DNA of 52,926 nt from Lachnospiraceae bacterium (GCA_017558205.1 JAFYWD010000250.1:1-52926); one strand, 5' to 3'. Shown: positions 16,846-25,560, counted from the first letter of the stretch. Made by a program: numbers and translations. Notes: a model not told the origin generated them from the sequence alone.

Positions 16846-18273
16846 ATGTCAGAAATTGTAAAGAAACCAATTGGTATTACAGAAACTATTTTACGTGATG
16901 CTCACCAGTCCCTGATCGCTACAAGAATGCCTACTGATTTAATGTTACCTATCCTGGATAAGATGGATAAGGTAGGATATCATTCTGTAGAGTGCTGGGG
17001 TGGAGCTACCTTTGATGCCTCTCTTCGTTTCTTAAAGGAAGATCCCTGGGATCGTTTAAGAAAAATCAGAGATGGCCTTAAAAATACAAAAACTCAGATG
17101 TTATTCAGAGGACAGAATATTTTAGGATATCGTCCTTACGCAGATGACGTGGTACATAACTTTGTACAGAAATCTGTGGCAAACGGAATTGATATTATCC
17201 GTATTTTTGACTGTTTAAATGATCTTCGTAATTTACAGGCAGCAGTAGATGCTACCAATAACATTAAGAAAACAGAAGGAAGAGGTCATGCTCAGATTGC
17301 TCTTTCTTATACCTTAGGAGATGCTTATACACTGGATTACTGGACAAAGATGGCGAAACAGATTGAAGAAATGGGTGCTGATTCCATTTGTATCAAGGAT
17401 ATGGCCGGTTTATTAGTTCCTTATAAGGCAACAGAGCTGATTTCAGCTATGAAGAGTGTAACAAAGCTTCCTATCCAGTTACATACCCACTATACCTCAG
17501 GTGTGGCAAGTATGACATATTTAAAGGCTGTAGAAGCAGGAGTAGACGTAATCGATTGTGCAATGTCTCCTTTCGCATTAGGAACAAGCCAGCCTGCCAC
17601 AGAGGTTATGGCAGAAACCTTCAAGGGAACACCTTATGACCCAGGATTTGATCAGAATTTACTTGCTGAAATTGCAGACTATTTCAGACCTTACAGAGAT
17701 GAATGTCTTGCTAACGGCTTATTAAATCCTAAGGTAATGGGAGTTGATATTAAGACACTTCTTTACCAGGTACCCGGCGGAATGTTATCCAACATGGTTA
17801 GCCAGTTAAAGGAGCAGAATGCGGAAGATCGTTACTATGATGTATTAAAGGAAATTCCTGAAGTACGTAAGGATCTTGGTGAGCCTCCGTTGGTAACACC
17901 TTCTTCCCAGATTGTTGGTACACAGGCTGTATTTAACGTACTTATGGGTGAAAGATATAAAATGGCGACCAAGGAAACTAAGGCAGTTCTTCGTGGAGAA
18001 TATGGTCAGACAGTTAAACCTATGAGTCAGGAAGTTATTGACAAGGTTATTCCGGGAGAAAAGAGAATTACCTGTCGTCCTGCTGACTTAATTGAAAATG
18101 AAATGGATAAATTAGAAGCAGAGATGAAAGAGTGGAAGCAGCAGGATGAAGATATTTTATCCTATGCATTATTCCCTCAGGTAGCTACTGATTTCTTCAA
18201 ATATCGTCAGGCACAGCAGGAAAAAGTAGATATGACACAGGCTGATACAGCTAACAATGCTTATCCTGTTTAA
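16846..18273 (+). CDS. Oxaloacetate decarboxylase alpha / transcarboxylase 5S-type carboxyltransferase
   Basis: A 475-residue TIM-barrel carboxyltransferase that transfers CO2 between oxaloacetate/pyruvate and biotin. The metal-site motifs are ETILRDAHQS (Asp18), SICIKDMAG (Lys184, expected to be carbamylated) and QLHTHYTSG (His213, His215). A PYC_OADA-type C-terminal domain follows, but there is no biotinyl domain, unlike Klebsiella OadA. The carrier is the separate protein upstream, as for transcarboxylase 5S and PycB. Start ATG 16846 has AAGGAG 8 nt upstream. It is the last gene of the operon, ahead of the terminator at 18291. Confidence 0.93.
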   Translation: MSEIVKKPIGITETILRDAHQSLIATRMPTDLMLPILDKMDKVGYHSVECWGGATFDASLRFLKEDPWDRLRKIRDGLKNTKTQMLFRGQNILGYRPYADDVVHNFVQKSVANGIDIIRIFDCLNDLRNLQAAVDATNNIKKTEGRGHAQIALSYTLGDAYTLDYWTKMAKQIEEMGADSICIKDMAGLLVPYKATELISAMKSVTKLPIQLHTHYTSGVASMTYLKAVEAGVDVIDCAMSPFALGTSQPATEVMAETFKGTPYDPGFDQNLLAEIADYFRPYRDECLANGLLNPKVMGVDIKTLLYQVPGGMLSNMVSQLKEQNAEDRYYDVLKEIPEVRKDLGEPPLVTPSSQIVGTQAVFNVLMGERYKMATKETKAVLRGEYGQTVKPMSQEVIDKVIPGEKRITCRPADLIENEMDKLEAEMKEWKQQDEDILSYALFPQVATDFFKYRQAQQEKVDMTQADTANNAYPV

Positions 18274-18290
18274 TTCAATAGTAATTATGT

Positions 18291-18352
18291 AACCGGCTTT
18301 TGTGGGTTAAGGCTATATGAGAATATAGCCTGCCTGCAAAAGCCGGTTTTAT
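18291..18352 (+). terminator. Terminator of the decarboxylase operon
   Basis: AACCGGCTTTTG (18291-18302) pairs with CAAAAGCCGGTT (18337-18348), enclosing a second stem GGCTATAT/ATATAGCC (18311-18330), and a T-rich tail follows. Confidence 0.85.
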
Positions 18353-18390
18353 TAATAAATGGAAAAATCAGAAGAAGTGTAACAGTTCTT

Positions 18391-18424
18391 TCCTGACCAA
18401 TCACATTGCTGATTGGTCAGGGAA
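18391..18424. repeat. Dispersed hairpin repeat, copy 1
   Basis: TCCTGACCAATCA (18391-18403), loop CATTGC, TGATTGGTCAGGGA (18410-18423). The core and loop closely match copies at 30572-30599 and 40638-40670. GTAACAGTTC, part of the flanking arm of copy 2, lies just upstream here (18379-18388). The region 18353-18564 otherwise holds only a possible promoter. Confidence 0.7.
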
Positions 18425-18447
18425 GAAAGAGTAAAAATACGAAGAAC

Positions 18448-18476
18448 TTGACATAACAAGGGAAAAAGGGTTAAAA
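18448..18476 (+). promoter_or_regulatory. Possible promoter of the RpiR gene
   Basis: A perfect -35, TTGACA (18448-18453), with only a poor -10, TTAAAA (18471-18476), at 17-bp spacing. Position fits the RpiR gene about 90 bp downstream. Confidence 0.35.
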
Positions 18477-18564
18477 ATAAAGAGGGAAAAAAGGGGAATA
18501 ATAAAAAAATATAAAAGCCAAATAGTATCAGATTATAAGAAGGTTAGATACAGGAGGAAAAACT

Positions 18565-19479
18565 ATGGATATCATTGAGCTGATAGATGAGCGTTATCTT
18601 AAGATGAGTAAGAGTCATAAAAAAATTGCAGAGTTTATTAAGGCTCATTATGATCAGGCAGTATTTATGACTGCTGCAAAAATTGGGGAGATTTTAGAGA
18701 TTAGTGAATCGACTGTAGTAAGGTTTGCCTCCGGCTTAGGCTTTGACGGATATCCTGATTTTCAAAAGCATCTGGCAGAGTGGGTAAAGGATAAATTAAA
18801 TACCGTTTCTAAGATGGGAGCAAAATATGGGAAGAGCTCTCAGTCTGAAATATTGACGTCGGTATTAAGGGCTGATATGGAGAAAATAGGAGATACCCTG
18901 GAAACAGTGGATAGTGCTGCTTTTGAAGCGGCAGTTGATGCAATTATAGAGGCAAAGACAGTATATATTGTAGGAATCAGAACATGTGAACCACTGGCTG
19001 ATTTTTTAAGCTTTTATCTCAATATGGTAAGAGGAAATGTGATACAGGTAAGAACTACCAGTGCCAGTGAGGTTTTTGAACAAATGATCAGAATAGATGA
19101 AAATGATGCATTAATTGGTATCAGCTTTCCCAGATATTCCATGAGAACATTAAAAGCTATGGAATTTGCCAATGACAGAAATGCTAAGGTGATTGCAATT
19201 ACTGATTCAGTGCATTCTCCCATGAATTTATATTCCTCCTGTAATCTGTTTGCAAGAAGTGACATGGTATCTATTGTAGATTCCCTGGTAGCACCCTTAA
19301 GCCTGATTAATGCTTTGGTGGTGGCACTATGTATGAAATGTCCGAAAGAGGTAAAACAGAATTTAACCCACTTGGAGCAGGCATGGAATAATTATCAGGT
19401 ATATCTGAATGATGAAATTAATTTTATTGATCAGGCACCGGTATTACATTATCCTTTAACAGAGGCAGGTGAAAGATAA
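18565..19479 (+). CDS. RpiR/MurR-family transcriptional regulator
   Basis: A 304-residue regulator with an N-terminal helix-turn-helix (about 1-75; the recognition part is EILEISESTVVRFASGLGF) and a C-terminal SIS sugar-phosphate-binding domain (about 120-260; TVYIVGIRTCEPLADF, DALIGISFPRYSMRTLKAM). Family members sense phosphorylated sugars or amino sugars. It lies 2 bp before the flavoprotein gene and after a strong terminator, so it is probably not part of the decarboxylase transcript. No sugar genes are adjacent, so its target is unknown. AGGAGG precedes the start. Confidence 0.93.
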   Translation: MDIIELIDERYLKMSKSHKKIAEFIKAHYDQAVFMTAAKIGEILEISESTVVRFASGLGFDGYPDFQKHLAEWVKDKLNTVSKMGAKYGKSSQSEILTSVLRADMEKIGDTLETVDSAAFEAAVDAIIEAKTVYIVGIRTCEPLADFLSFYLNMVRGNVIQVRTTSASEVFEQMIRIDENDALIGISFPRYSMRTLKAMEFANDRNAKVIAITDSVHSPMNLYSSCNLFARSDMVSIVDSLVAPLSLINALVVALCMKCPKEVKQNLTHLEQAWNNYQVYLNDEINFIDQAPVLHYPLTEAGER

Positions 19480-19481
19480 AA

Positions 19482-20744
19482 GTGAGAACAGAAGAAATTG
19501 TTGTAGTAGGTGCAGGAGCAGCCGGAATGATGGCCGCCATTGAAGCGGCAGCACGGGGATGTCAGGTTTTGCTTTTAGACCGAAATGAAAAAGCAGGAAA
19601 AAAAGTCTTTATTACAGGAAAAGGAAGATGCAATGTTACCAATGCCTGTGATACTTCAGACTTATTTTCGAATATTATAAGTAATGAAAAGTTTTTATAT
19701 AGTGCCATTTATCAATTTGATAATCATCAGGTAATGGATTTTTTTGAGAAAGAAGGCTGCCCTCTTAAGGTAGAAAGAGGAAGCCGTGTTTTCCCCGTTT
19801 CTGATCATTCCTCTGATGTCATAAAGGTTCTTTTGATGAAAATGAATTCTTTGGGAGTGAAAATCAGATACCATGCATTAGTAGAAGATTTAATAATAGA
19901 TGAAAATCAAACTATCAGGGGAGTAGTTTTAGAAAAGGGGGAAAGGATTTTTGCAGATAAGGTAATTCTTGCCACCGGTGGTTTGTCCTATTCACCTACC
20001 GGATCTGATGGTAAAATGTTATATATTTTAGAAAAGCATGGCCACAAAATTGTAGAGCCTAAGCCTGCGCTGGTTCCTTTTGAAATTAAGGAGGATTTAG
20101 GAAGCAGACTGCAGGGACTGGCTTTGAAAAATGTAGTGCTTACCGTTAAGGATGGAAAGAAGGAGCTTTTTAAGGGAATGGGGGAAATGTTGTTTACCCA
20201 TTTTGGAATTAGTGGTCCTTTAGTCTTAAGTGCCAGCAGTTATTATGTAAAAAAAGCTTATAAAAAAGAGGTAACAGCTATTCTTGATTTAAAGCCGGCT
20301 CTTGATGAAGAACAGTTGGATAAAAGAATATTGAGGGATTTTGAAGAAAATAAAAATCGTCTCTTTAAAAATTCTTTGGATAAATTACTTCCTGCCAAAT
20401 TAATTCCGGTAATTATTGACTACAGTGGTATTCACCCGGAAAAGAAAATTAATGAGATAGTAAGAGAAGAAAGAAAAAGACTGGTCCAGCTTTTAAAGCA
20501 TTTGGAGATGAATATTACAGGTACCAGAAGCTTCAGAGAAGCCATCATTACTCAGGGAGGGGTTTCAGTTAAGGAGGTCAATCCCTCCACGATGGAATCA
20601 AAAAAAATACAGGGATTATATCTTGCCGGCGAAATGCTGGATATTGATGCGGTAACCGGAGGCTATAACATACAGCTGGCCTGGTCTACCGGACATTTAG
20701 CAGGAGAGAGTGCTGCTCTTAAAGTAAAACAACAGAAATTTTAA
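19482..20744 (+). CDS. BaiN/RdsA (HI0933)-family FAD-dependent oxidoreductase
   Basis: A 420-residue flavoprotein. The N-terminal FAD motif is VVVGAGAAGMMAAIEAA, followed by GKKVFITGKGRCNVTNA and, near the C-terminus, GGVSVKEVNPSTME and LYLAGEMLDIDAVTGGYN. These are diagnostic of the HI0933/YhiN family. One member, BaiN of Clostridium scindens, has been linked to bile-acid dehydroxylation, but most members have no known substrate. It starts at GTG 19482 with AGGTGAAAG upstream, 2 bp after the RpiR gene. Its position before cmk-ispH-rpsA suggests housekeeping use rather than bile-acid metabolism. Confidence 0.88.
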   Translation: MRTEEIVVVGAGAAGMMAAIEAAARGCQVLLLDRNEKAGKKVFITGKGRCNVTNACDTSDLFSNIISNEKFLYSAIYQFDNHQVMDFFEKEGCPLKVERGSRVFPVSDHSSDVIKVLLMKMNSLGVKIRYHALVEDLIIDENQTIRGVVLEKGERIFADKVILATGGLSYSPTGSDGKMLYILEKHGHKIVEPKPALVPFEIKEDLGSRLQGLALKNVVLTVKDGKKELFKGMGEMLFTHFGISGPLVLSASSYYVKKAYKKEVTAILDLKPALDEEQLDKRILRDFEENKNRLFKNSLDKLLPAKLIPVIIDYSGIHPEKKINEIVREERKRLVQLLKHLEMNITGTRSFREAIITQGGVSVKEVNPSTMESKKIQGLYLAGEMLDIDAVTGGYNIQLAWSTGHLAGESAALKVKQQKF

Positions 20745-20758
20745 AAAAGAAAGGAGCA

Positions 20759-20780
20759 GGTGGTAACACAGGTTACTACC
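20759..20780 (+). promoter_or_regulatory. Hairpin between ribosome binding site and cmk start
   Basis: GGTGGTAAC (20759-20767) pairs with GTTACTACC (20772-20780), with one G-T pair and a 4-nt loop. It separates AAGGAG (20751-20756) from the family-consistent start ATG at 20793. Folding would bring the two to a normal distance. Confidence 0.5.
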
Positions 20781-20792
20781 GGGAATGATATT

Positions 20793-21464
20793 ATGGGATA
20801 TAGTATAGCTATTGATGGTCCTGCCGGTGCAGGCAAAAGTACCATAGCAAAGGAAATTGCAAGAAAGCTGGGTTTTATATATGTGGATACAGGTGCCATG
20901 TATCGTGCTATGGCATTATTTTTTTTAAGAAGGAATATTGGAGAAAATGATATTTTGCGAATTGAACAGGAATGTAAGGAAGCTAAAATTACCATAGAAT
21001 ATCATAATGGGGAGCAGGTAGTTTTGCTGGATGGAGAAAATGTAAATGGCTTAATCCGTAATGAGCAGGTGGGAAATATGGCCTCTGCCACCAGTATTAA
21101 TGAAGAGGTAAGAAAAAAGCTGGTATCCCTTCAGCAGGAATTGGCTGCTTCTGCCTGCGTTGTAATGGATGGAAGAGATATTGGAACCTGTGTACTTCCT
21201 AAGGCTGATGTAAAGATTTATTTAACGGCAGACAGCAGGGTAAGGGCAGAGAGAAGATATTTGGAGCTGCAGCAAAAAGGTGTTGCCTGTGATCTGGATA
21301 CCATTGAGGAGGATATAAAGGAAAGAGATTACCGGGACATGAACCGAAAGATAAGTCCTCTGAAACAGGCACAGGATGCTGTTTTAATTGACAGTTCTAA
21401 AATGACACCTGCACAGGTAATAGATACTATTTTATTATTGGTGGAAAAAACAGGTTTTAAATAA
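20793..21464 (+). CDS. cmk: Cytidylate kinase
   Basis: Phosphorylates CMP and dCMP with ATP in pyrimidine salvage. It has 223 residues. The N-terminus MGYSIAIDGPAGAGKST contains the P-loop (9-17). YVDTGAMYRAMALFFL, VVMDGRDIGTCVLP and YRDMNRKISPLKQAQDAVLIDSS are characteristic. ATG 20793 matches where homologues begin. An upstream in-frame GTG at 20760 would add eleven residues, but AAGGAG lies only 3 nt before it. It is followed at 20 bp by ispH, the conserved clostridial order. Confidence 0.95.
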   Translation: MGYSIAIDGPAGAGKSTIAKEIARKLGFIYVDTGAMYRAMALFFLRRNIGENDILRIEQECKEAKITIEYHNGEQVVLLDGENVNGLIRNEQVGNMASATSINEEVRKKLVSLQQELAASACVVMDGRDIGTCVLPKADVKIYLTADSRVRAERRYLELQQKGVACDLDTIEEDIKERDYRDMNRKISPLKQAQDAVLIDSSKMTPAQVIDTILLLVEKTGFK

Positions 21465-21484
21465 GTAACAGAAAGTGGTGAAAT

Positions 21485-22339
21485 ATGGAAGTAGTAAGAG
21501 CTGAAAGTGCCGGTTTTTGCTTTGGTGTGGAAAAGGCCATGGAAAAAGCTTATGAACAAATAGAGAAAAAAGAAGAAAAGAAGATTTATTCCTTTGGGCC
21601 CCTGATACATAATGATCAGGTAGTAAAAGAATTAGGGGAGAAGGGAATTACGGTACTGGGATCAGAAGAGGAATTAAAACAGCTGAAGGAGGGAACAGTA
21701 ATCATAAGATCCCACGGTGTCAGCAGAGATATTTATCATATATTGGAAGAGCGTGGAGTTGAATGTGTGGATGCCACCTGTCCCTTTGTAAAGAGAATCC
21801 ATAAGATTGTGGAAAGAGAAAGCAGTCAGGGAAAGCAGATTATCATTATCGGAAATGATGGTCATCCGGAAGTAGAAGGGATAAAAGGATGGTGTCAGGG
21901 AAGAGTCAGCGTCATTGAAAAGAAGGAGGATGCAGAAAATTTCACTTTAGAAGAAGGGGAAAAAATTTGCATTGTATCACAAACGACATTTAATTACAAT
22001 AAATTTCAAGAATTGGTTGAAATTTTTAAGAAAAAGGGTTATGATATTAGTGTTGTGAATACTATATGTAATGCAACAGAGGAACGTCAGACAGCAGCCA
22101 GGGAGCTTGCAGCCCGGGCGGATGCCATGATTGTGATAGGCGGAACCCATAGTTCCAACACTCGTAAGCTTTACGAGATATGTAAAAGTGAGTGTGAGAA
22201 TACTTACTTTATACAGACACTAGATGACTTGGATTTAGATCTTCCTAAATCTGTCCGACTGGTGGGAATAACTGCAGGGGCATCAACCCCAAATAATATT
22301 ATTGAGGAGGTTCAAAATTATGTCAGAATTAACTTTTGA
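21485..22339 (+). CDS. ispH: 4-hydroxy-3-methylbut-2-enyl diphosphate reductase
   Basis: Last enzyme of the MEP isoprenoid pathway, converting HMBPP to IPP and DMAPP with an iron-sulfur cluster. It has 284 residues. The three cluster cysteines are Cys12 (GFCFGV), Cys99 (DATCPFV) and Cys195 (NTICNATEERQ). SHG (76-78) and HPEVEG (127-132) are intact. Its last 20 bases overlap the start of rpsA in another frame. In several clostridia IspH and S1 are one fused polypeptide; here they are separate. Confidence 0.96.
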   Translation: MEVVRAESAGFCFGVEKAMEKAYEQIEKKEEKKIYSFGPLIHNDQVVKELGEKGITVLGSEEELKQLKEGTVIIRSHGVSRDIYHILEERGVECVDATCPFVKRIHKIVERESSQGKQIIIIGNDGHPEVEGIKGWCQGRVSVIEKKEDAENFTLEEGEKICIVSQTTFNYNKFQELVEIFKKKGYDISVVNTICNATEERQTAARELAARADAMIVIGGTHSSNTRKLYEICKSECENTYFIQTLDDLDLDLPKSVRLVGITAGASTPNNIIEEVQNYVRINF

Positions 22340-23450
22340 ACAAATGTTAGAAGAATCATGCAAAACAATCCATTCGGGAGAGGTAGTTGAAGGTACTGTT
22401 ATCGATGTGAAACCGGACGAAATTATCATCAACATAGGCTATAAAGCAGATGGTATCCTTACCAGAAGCGAATATACTAATGAGCCCGGTGTAGATTTAA
22501 CCACCGTTGTTAAACCCGGGGATTCCATGGAAGTTAAGGTATTAAAGGTTAACGATGGAGAAGGTCAGGTACTTCTTACTTATAAGAGACTGGCAGCAGA
22601 AAAAGGTAATAAGAGAATCGAAGAAGCATTTAATAACCAGGAAGTATTAAAAGCTACAGTAGCACAGGTATTAGATGGTGGTTTAAGTGTAGTAGTGGAA
22701 GAGGTAAGAATTTTCATTCCTGCCAGCCTTGTATCAGATACATTTGAAAAAGATCTGACCAAATATGCAGGTCAGGAAATCGAATTCATGATTACTGAGT
22801 ATAATCCTAAGAGAAGAAGATATATTGGTAACCGTAAGGTATTAGTAGCAGCTAAAAAAGAAGAGCTTCAGAAAGAATTATTTGCAAGAATTGCAGAAGG
22901 TGATGTAGTAGAAGGTACAGTTAAGAATGTAACTGATTTTGGTGCATTTATTGACTTAGGCGGTGCTGACGGTCTCCTTCATATTTCTGAAATGTCTTGG
23001 GGAAGAGTAGAAAATCCTAAGAAGGTATTTAAGGTAGGTGATACCTTGAATGTACTCGTAAAAGAAATTTCCGGAACCAAGATTGCACTCAGTTTAAAAT
23101 TTGCAGATGCTAATCCTTGGAAGGATGCTGCTGAAAAATATGCAGTTGGAAATGTTGTAACAGGTAAAGTTGCCAGAATGACAGATTTTGGTGCATTTAT
23201 TGAGTTAGAAGCCGGAGTAGATGCGTTGCTTCATGTATCACAGATTTCTAAGGATCATGTAGAAAAGCCTGCTGATGCCTTAAAAGTAGGAGATGAAGTT
23301 ACAGCAAAGGTTGTTGACTTTAATGAAGAAGACAAAAAGATCAGCCTTAGTGTAAAAGCACTGTTGGCTCCTGAAGTAGAGGAAAAAGAAGAGGATACAG
23401 AAGAAGTAGTTTCTGTTGATATCGATTCTGTAATTGCCGAACAGGAATAG
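22320..23450 (+). CDS. rpsA: Ribosomal protein S1 homologue, four S1 domains
   Basis: An RNA-binding protein of 376 residues with four S1/OB domains, at about 15-85, 100-170, 190-260 and 275-345, and an acidic C-terminus. The third and fourth carry the clear core (VTDFGAFIDLGGADGLLHISEMSW; MTDFGAFIELEAGVDALLHVSQIS). The second is degenerate. Gram-positive S1-like proteins bind mRNA but are not always stable ribosomal subunits. GAGGAGG (22304-22310) inside ispH places the start at ATG 22320, giving a 20-base overlap and probable translational coupling. Confidence 0.93.
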   Translation: MSELTFEQMLEESCKTIHSGEVVEGTVIDVKPDEIIINIGYKADGILTRSEYTNEPGVDLTTVVKPGDSMEVKVLKVNDGEGQVLLTYKRLAAEKGNKRIEEAFNNQEVLKATVAQVLDGGLSVVVEEVRIFIPASLVSDTFEKDLTKYAGQEIEFMITEYNPKRRRYIGNRKVLVAAKKEELQKELFARIAEGDVVEGTVKNVTDFGAFIDLGGADGLLHISEMSWGRVENPKKVFKVGDTLNVLVKEISGTKIALSLKFADANPWKDAAEKYAVGNVVTGKVARMTDFGAFIELEAGVDALLHVSQISKDHVEKPADALKVGDEVTAKVVDFNEEDKKISLSVKALLAPEVEEKEEDTEEVVSVDIDSVIAEQE

Positions 23451-23461
23451 TTGTTGATTTT

Positions 23462-23488
23462 AAGGGCCGATGAAATCGGCCCTTTTTT
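23462..23488 (+). terminator. Terminator after rpsA
   Basis: A 10-bp GC-rich stem, AAGGGCCGAT (23462-23471) and ATCGGCCCTT (23475-23484), has a GAA loop and is followed by TTTT. Confidence 0.95.
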
Positions 23489-23556
23489 GTCACAAGGAAG
23501 CTATAAGAACGGTATTTTATTTTTGGGTAAACAAATAAAGGATAGGGTGATGAAGT

Positions 23557-24336
23557 ATGGCAGCTTATGATTATGCATATTTAAAAAAAGAAGTATTTGC
23601 TTTAACCAAGATTGATCTGAATGCTTATAAAGAAGCTCAGATGAAAAGAAGAATCGATGCCTTAATTGCAAAATATAAGGTAAAAGGTTATGATAATTTT
23701 GTGAAGGAGCTTAAGACAAATAAAGATATTTTTGAGGCCTTTGTAAATTATCTTACCATTAATGTTTCAGAGTTTTATCGGAATCCGGACCAGTGGAAGG
23801 TATTGGATAAGGAAGTAATTCCCGATTTAATAAAAAAATTTGGTAAGAATCTGAAAATTTGGAGTGCGGCCTGTTCTACGGGAGATGAACCATATTCTCT
23901 GGTAATGGCTTTATCAGAACATTTGCCGTTAAGTAATATTAAAATCATTGCGACGGATATTGATAAGCAGGTACTGGCTAAGGCAAAGGTAGGACTATAC
24001 AATGAAAAAAGTATAGCTTCCGTTCCGGATAAGTTTAAGAAAAAGTATTTTAAACAGGTGGGAGGCTCTTATCAGATAGCAGATGAAATTAAATCCAGAG
24101 TAGAATTTAAGGAAAGTAATCTTTTAAAGGATGCTTACCCTACCGGCTGTCATTTAATTGTTTGCCGAAATGTTTTGATATATTTTACGGAAGAAGCCAA
24201 GGATGAGGTATTCCGTAAATTTAATAAGTCCTTAGCAAAGGAAGGAGTACTTTTTATCGGAAGTACAGAACAAATTATGAATTATAAGGAAATGGGATAC
24301 GGAAGACTGAATTCCTTTTTCTATGTTGCAGAATAA
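23557..24336 (+). CDS. cheR: Chemotaxis protein methyltransferase CheR
   Basis: Methylates glutamates of chemoreceptors with S-adenosylmethionine. It has 259 residues: an N-terminal helical domain (about 1-75) and a methyltransferase domain. NVSEFYRNPDQWKVL, IWSAACSTGDEPYSLVMAL (the SAM loop), IIATDIDKQVLAKAKVG and IVCRNVLIYF are all intact. It stands alone between two terminators, away from other che genes. The only receptor in the window, at 44967, lacks a visible CheR-binding pentapeptide at its C-terminus. Confidence 0.95.
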   Translation: MAAYDYAYLKKEVFALTKIDLNAYKEAQMKRRIDALIAKYKVKGYDNFVKELKTNKDIFEAFVNYLTINVSEFYRNPDQWKVLDKEVIPDLIKKFGKNLKIWSAACSTGDEPYSLVMALSEHLPLSNIKIIATDIDKQVLAKAKVGLYNEKSIASVPDKFKKKYFKQVGGSYQIADEIKSRVEFKESNLLKDAYPTGCHLIVCRNVLIYFTEEAKDEVFRKFNKSLAKEGVLFIGSTEQIMNYKEMGYGRLNSFFYVAE

Positions 24337-24340
24337 AAAA

Positions 24341-24392
24341 AACTGTCGGAAACAAAAGGCATATAGCCTAAGCTTCCGATAGTTTTTATTTT
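24341..24392. terminator. Bidirectional terminator between cheR and the yprB-type gene
   Basis: AACTGTCGGAA (24341-24351) pairs with TTCCGATAGTT (24374-24384), with one G-T pair. An A run precedes it and a T run follows, so it can serve both convergent genes. Confidence 0.85.
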
Positions 24393-24415
24393 TTTGAACA
24401 GATTAAATGAAAGAT

Positions 24416-25519
24416 TTAATGTGCTTTTCCCAACATTTGAAGAATGTGGGAGGCATAAAGGGAAAAAGCTTCCCGATTGGTTTTAAATTCCTCTGTTAAT
24501 TCAAAAAATAATAAAGAGCTTTTATGTTCTCTCTTAAAGAAGGGGGAAAACAGATAATCCCACTGTGGAAGATAGGAAGAATATTTTCGTGTATAACAGG
24601 TAGCTGCGGTAGCAGGCTTACGATGAGCCTTATCTACAAAACCTGCCACAGATTTATGCATGGCAATATCCTCAGTAGGTAAATAATAGTAATCCTTGTA
24701 ATTGTCATAAAAATATTTTAATTCTTCGGTATACACCGGAATTCTGATAGCACCGGTATCCTGTCCTAAGGTGACGTAACAGTCATTGGCGTGATAGGAA
24801 ACAGGAATGGGAACAGGGGAATATAGCTTAATCCGAAGAATGAGCTCCTGTTGTTTTTTCCCGTTTAAATCTATATATGAATTAGATTGAACCTTAGTGG
24901 TACGGATAGTCTGATTAAACAAATCACCGTAAGCAAGGATAGGAAGAATTTGGAGCATACCCTTTAAATCATCCTTATTATGTAACAACAAAAGTTGTTC
25001 CTTTGTCTTGCTCCTGTCCTGTAGATAATCGCGGTAAATGGAAATCAATTCTCCCCCGGTATAAAGATCATCACGTTCTATTTTTAAAAACTGTTCAATG
25101 GATTTTTGTTTACAATTAGGGAGAGAAAGAAAATGTTTCCACAGAGAAACTCTTTTATAAAGATCTATTCCCCGATAAGTATCAAAATTTTCATTTAAAT
25201 AATATTTTTTGCAACGTTCCAGAATAAAGGGAAGGTCAAAGCTGTTTCCATTAAAATGAAGCAGTATATCGTAAGGCTTTAAAAAAGAAAAAAAAGCGGC
25301 AAGAACTTCCTTTTCATCCTCCGGGGAATCAGCAAACCACTGAATCATATGCCAGATCCCACTTTTACAGTAGCAGCCTCCGATCAGATAGATTTCTGAG
25401 TTTTTGGGAGAAAATCCGGTGGTTTCAATATCCAGAAAGAACATAGAGGAAGGGTCTCCCAGCTTTGTAAGATCATATTCAATTTTAAAATGATTAAGTT
25501 CATAGTGTATCGTTTTCAT
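24416..25519 (-). CDS. YprB-type RNase H-like 3'-5' exonuclease
   Basis: A 367-residue protein with a DEDD-type exonuclease fold in its first half. The first motif is LDIETTG with Asp30 and Glu32, the second is HFNGNSFDLPF with Asp95, and HNKDDLKGML supplies the last acidic position. The family is annotated as ribonuclease H-like (YprB). Its substrate is not established, although B. subtilis YprB is encoded beside the helicase YprA. No helicase lies here. The C-terminal 150 residues have no recognised domain. It is divergent from rnfC. Confidence 0.85.
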   Translation of the reverse strand: MKTIHYELNHFKIEYDLTKLGDPSSMFFLDIETTGFSPKNSEIYLIGGCYCKSGIWHMIQWFADSPEDEKEVLAAFFSFLKPYDILLHFNGNSFDLPFILERCKKYYLNENFDTYRGIDLYKRVSLWKHFLSLPNCKQKSIEQFLKIERDDLYTGGELISIYRDYLQDRSKTKEQLLLLHNKDDLKGMLQILPILAYGDLFNQTIRTTKVQSNSYIDLNGKKQQELILRIKLYSPVPIPVSYHANDCYVTLGQDTGAIRIPVYTEELKYFYDNYKDYYYLPTEDIAMHKSVAGFVDKAHRKPATAATCYTRKYSSYLPQWDYLFSPFFKREHKSSLLFFELTEEFKTNREAFSLYASHILQMLGKAH

Positions 25520-25560
25520 AACTGATATCTTACCATACTTTATAAAATATCAGTAGTATT

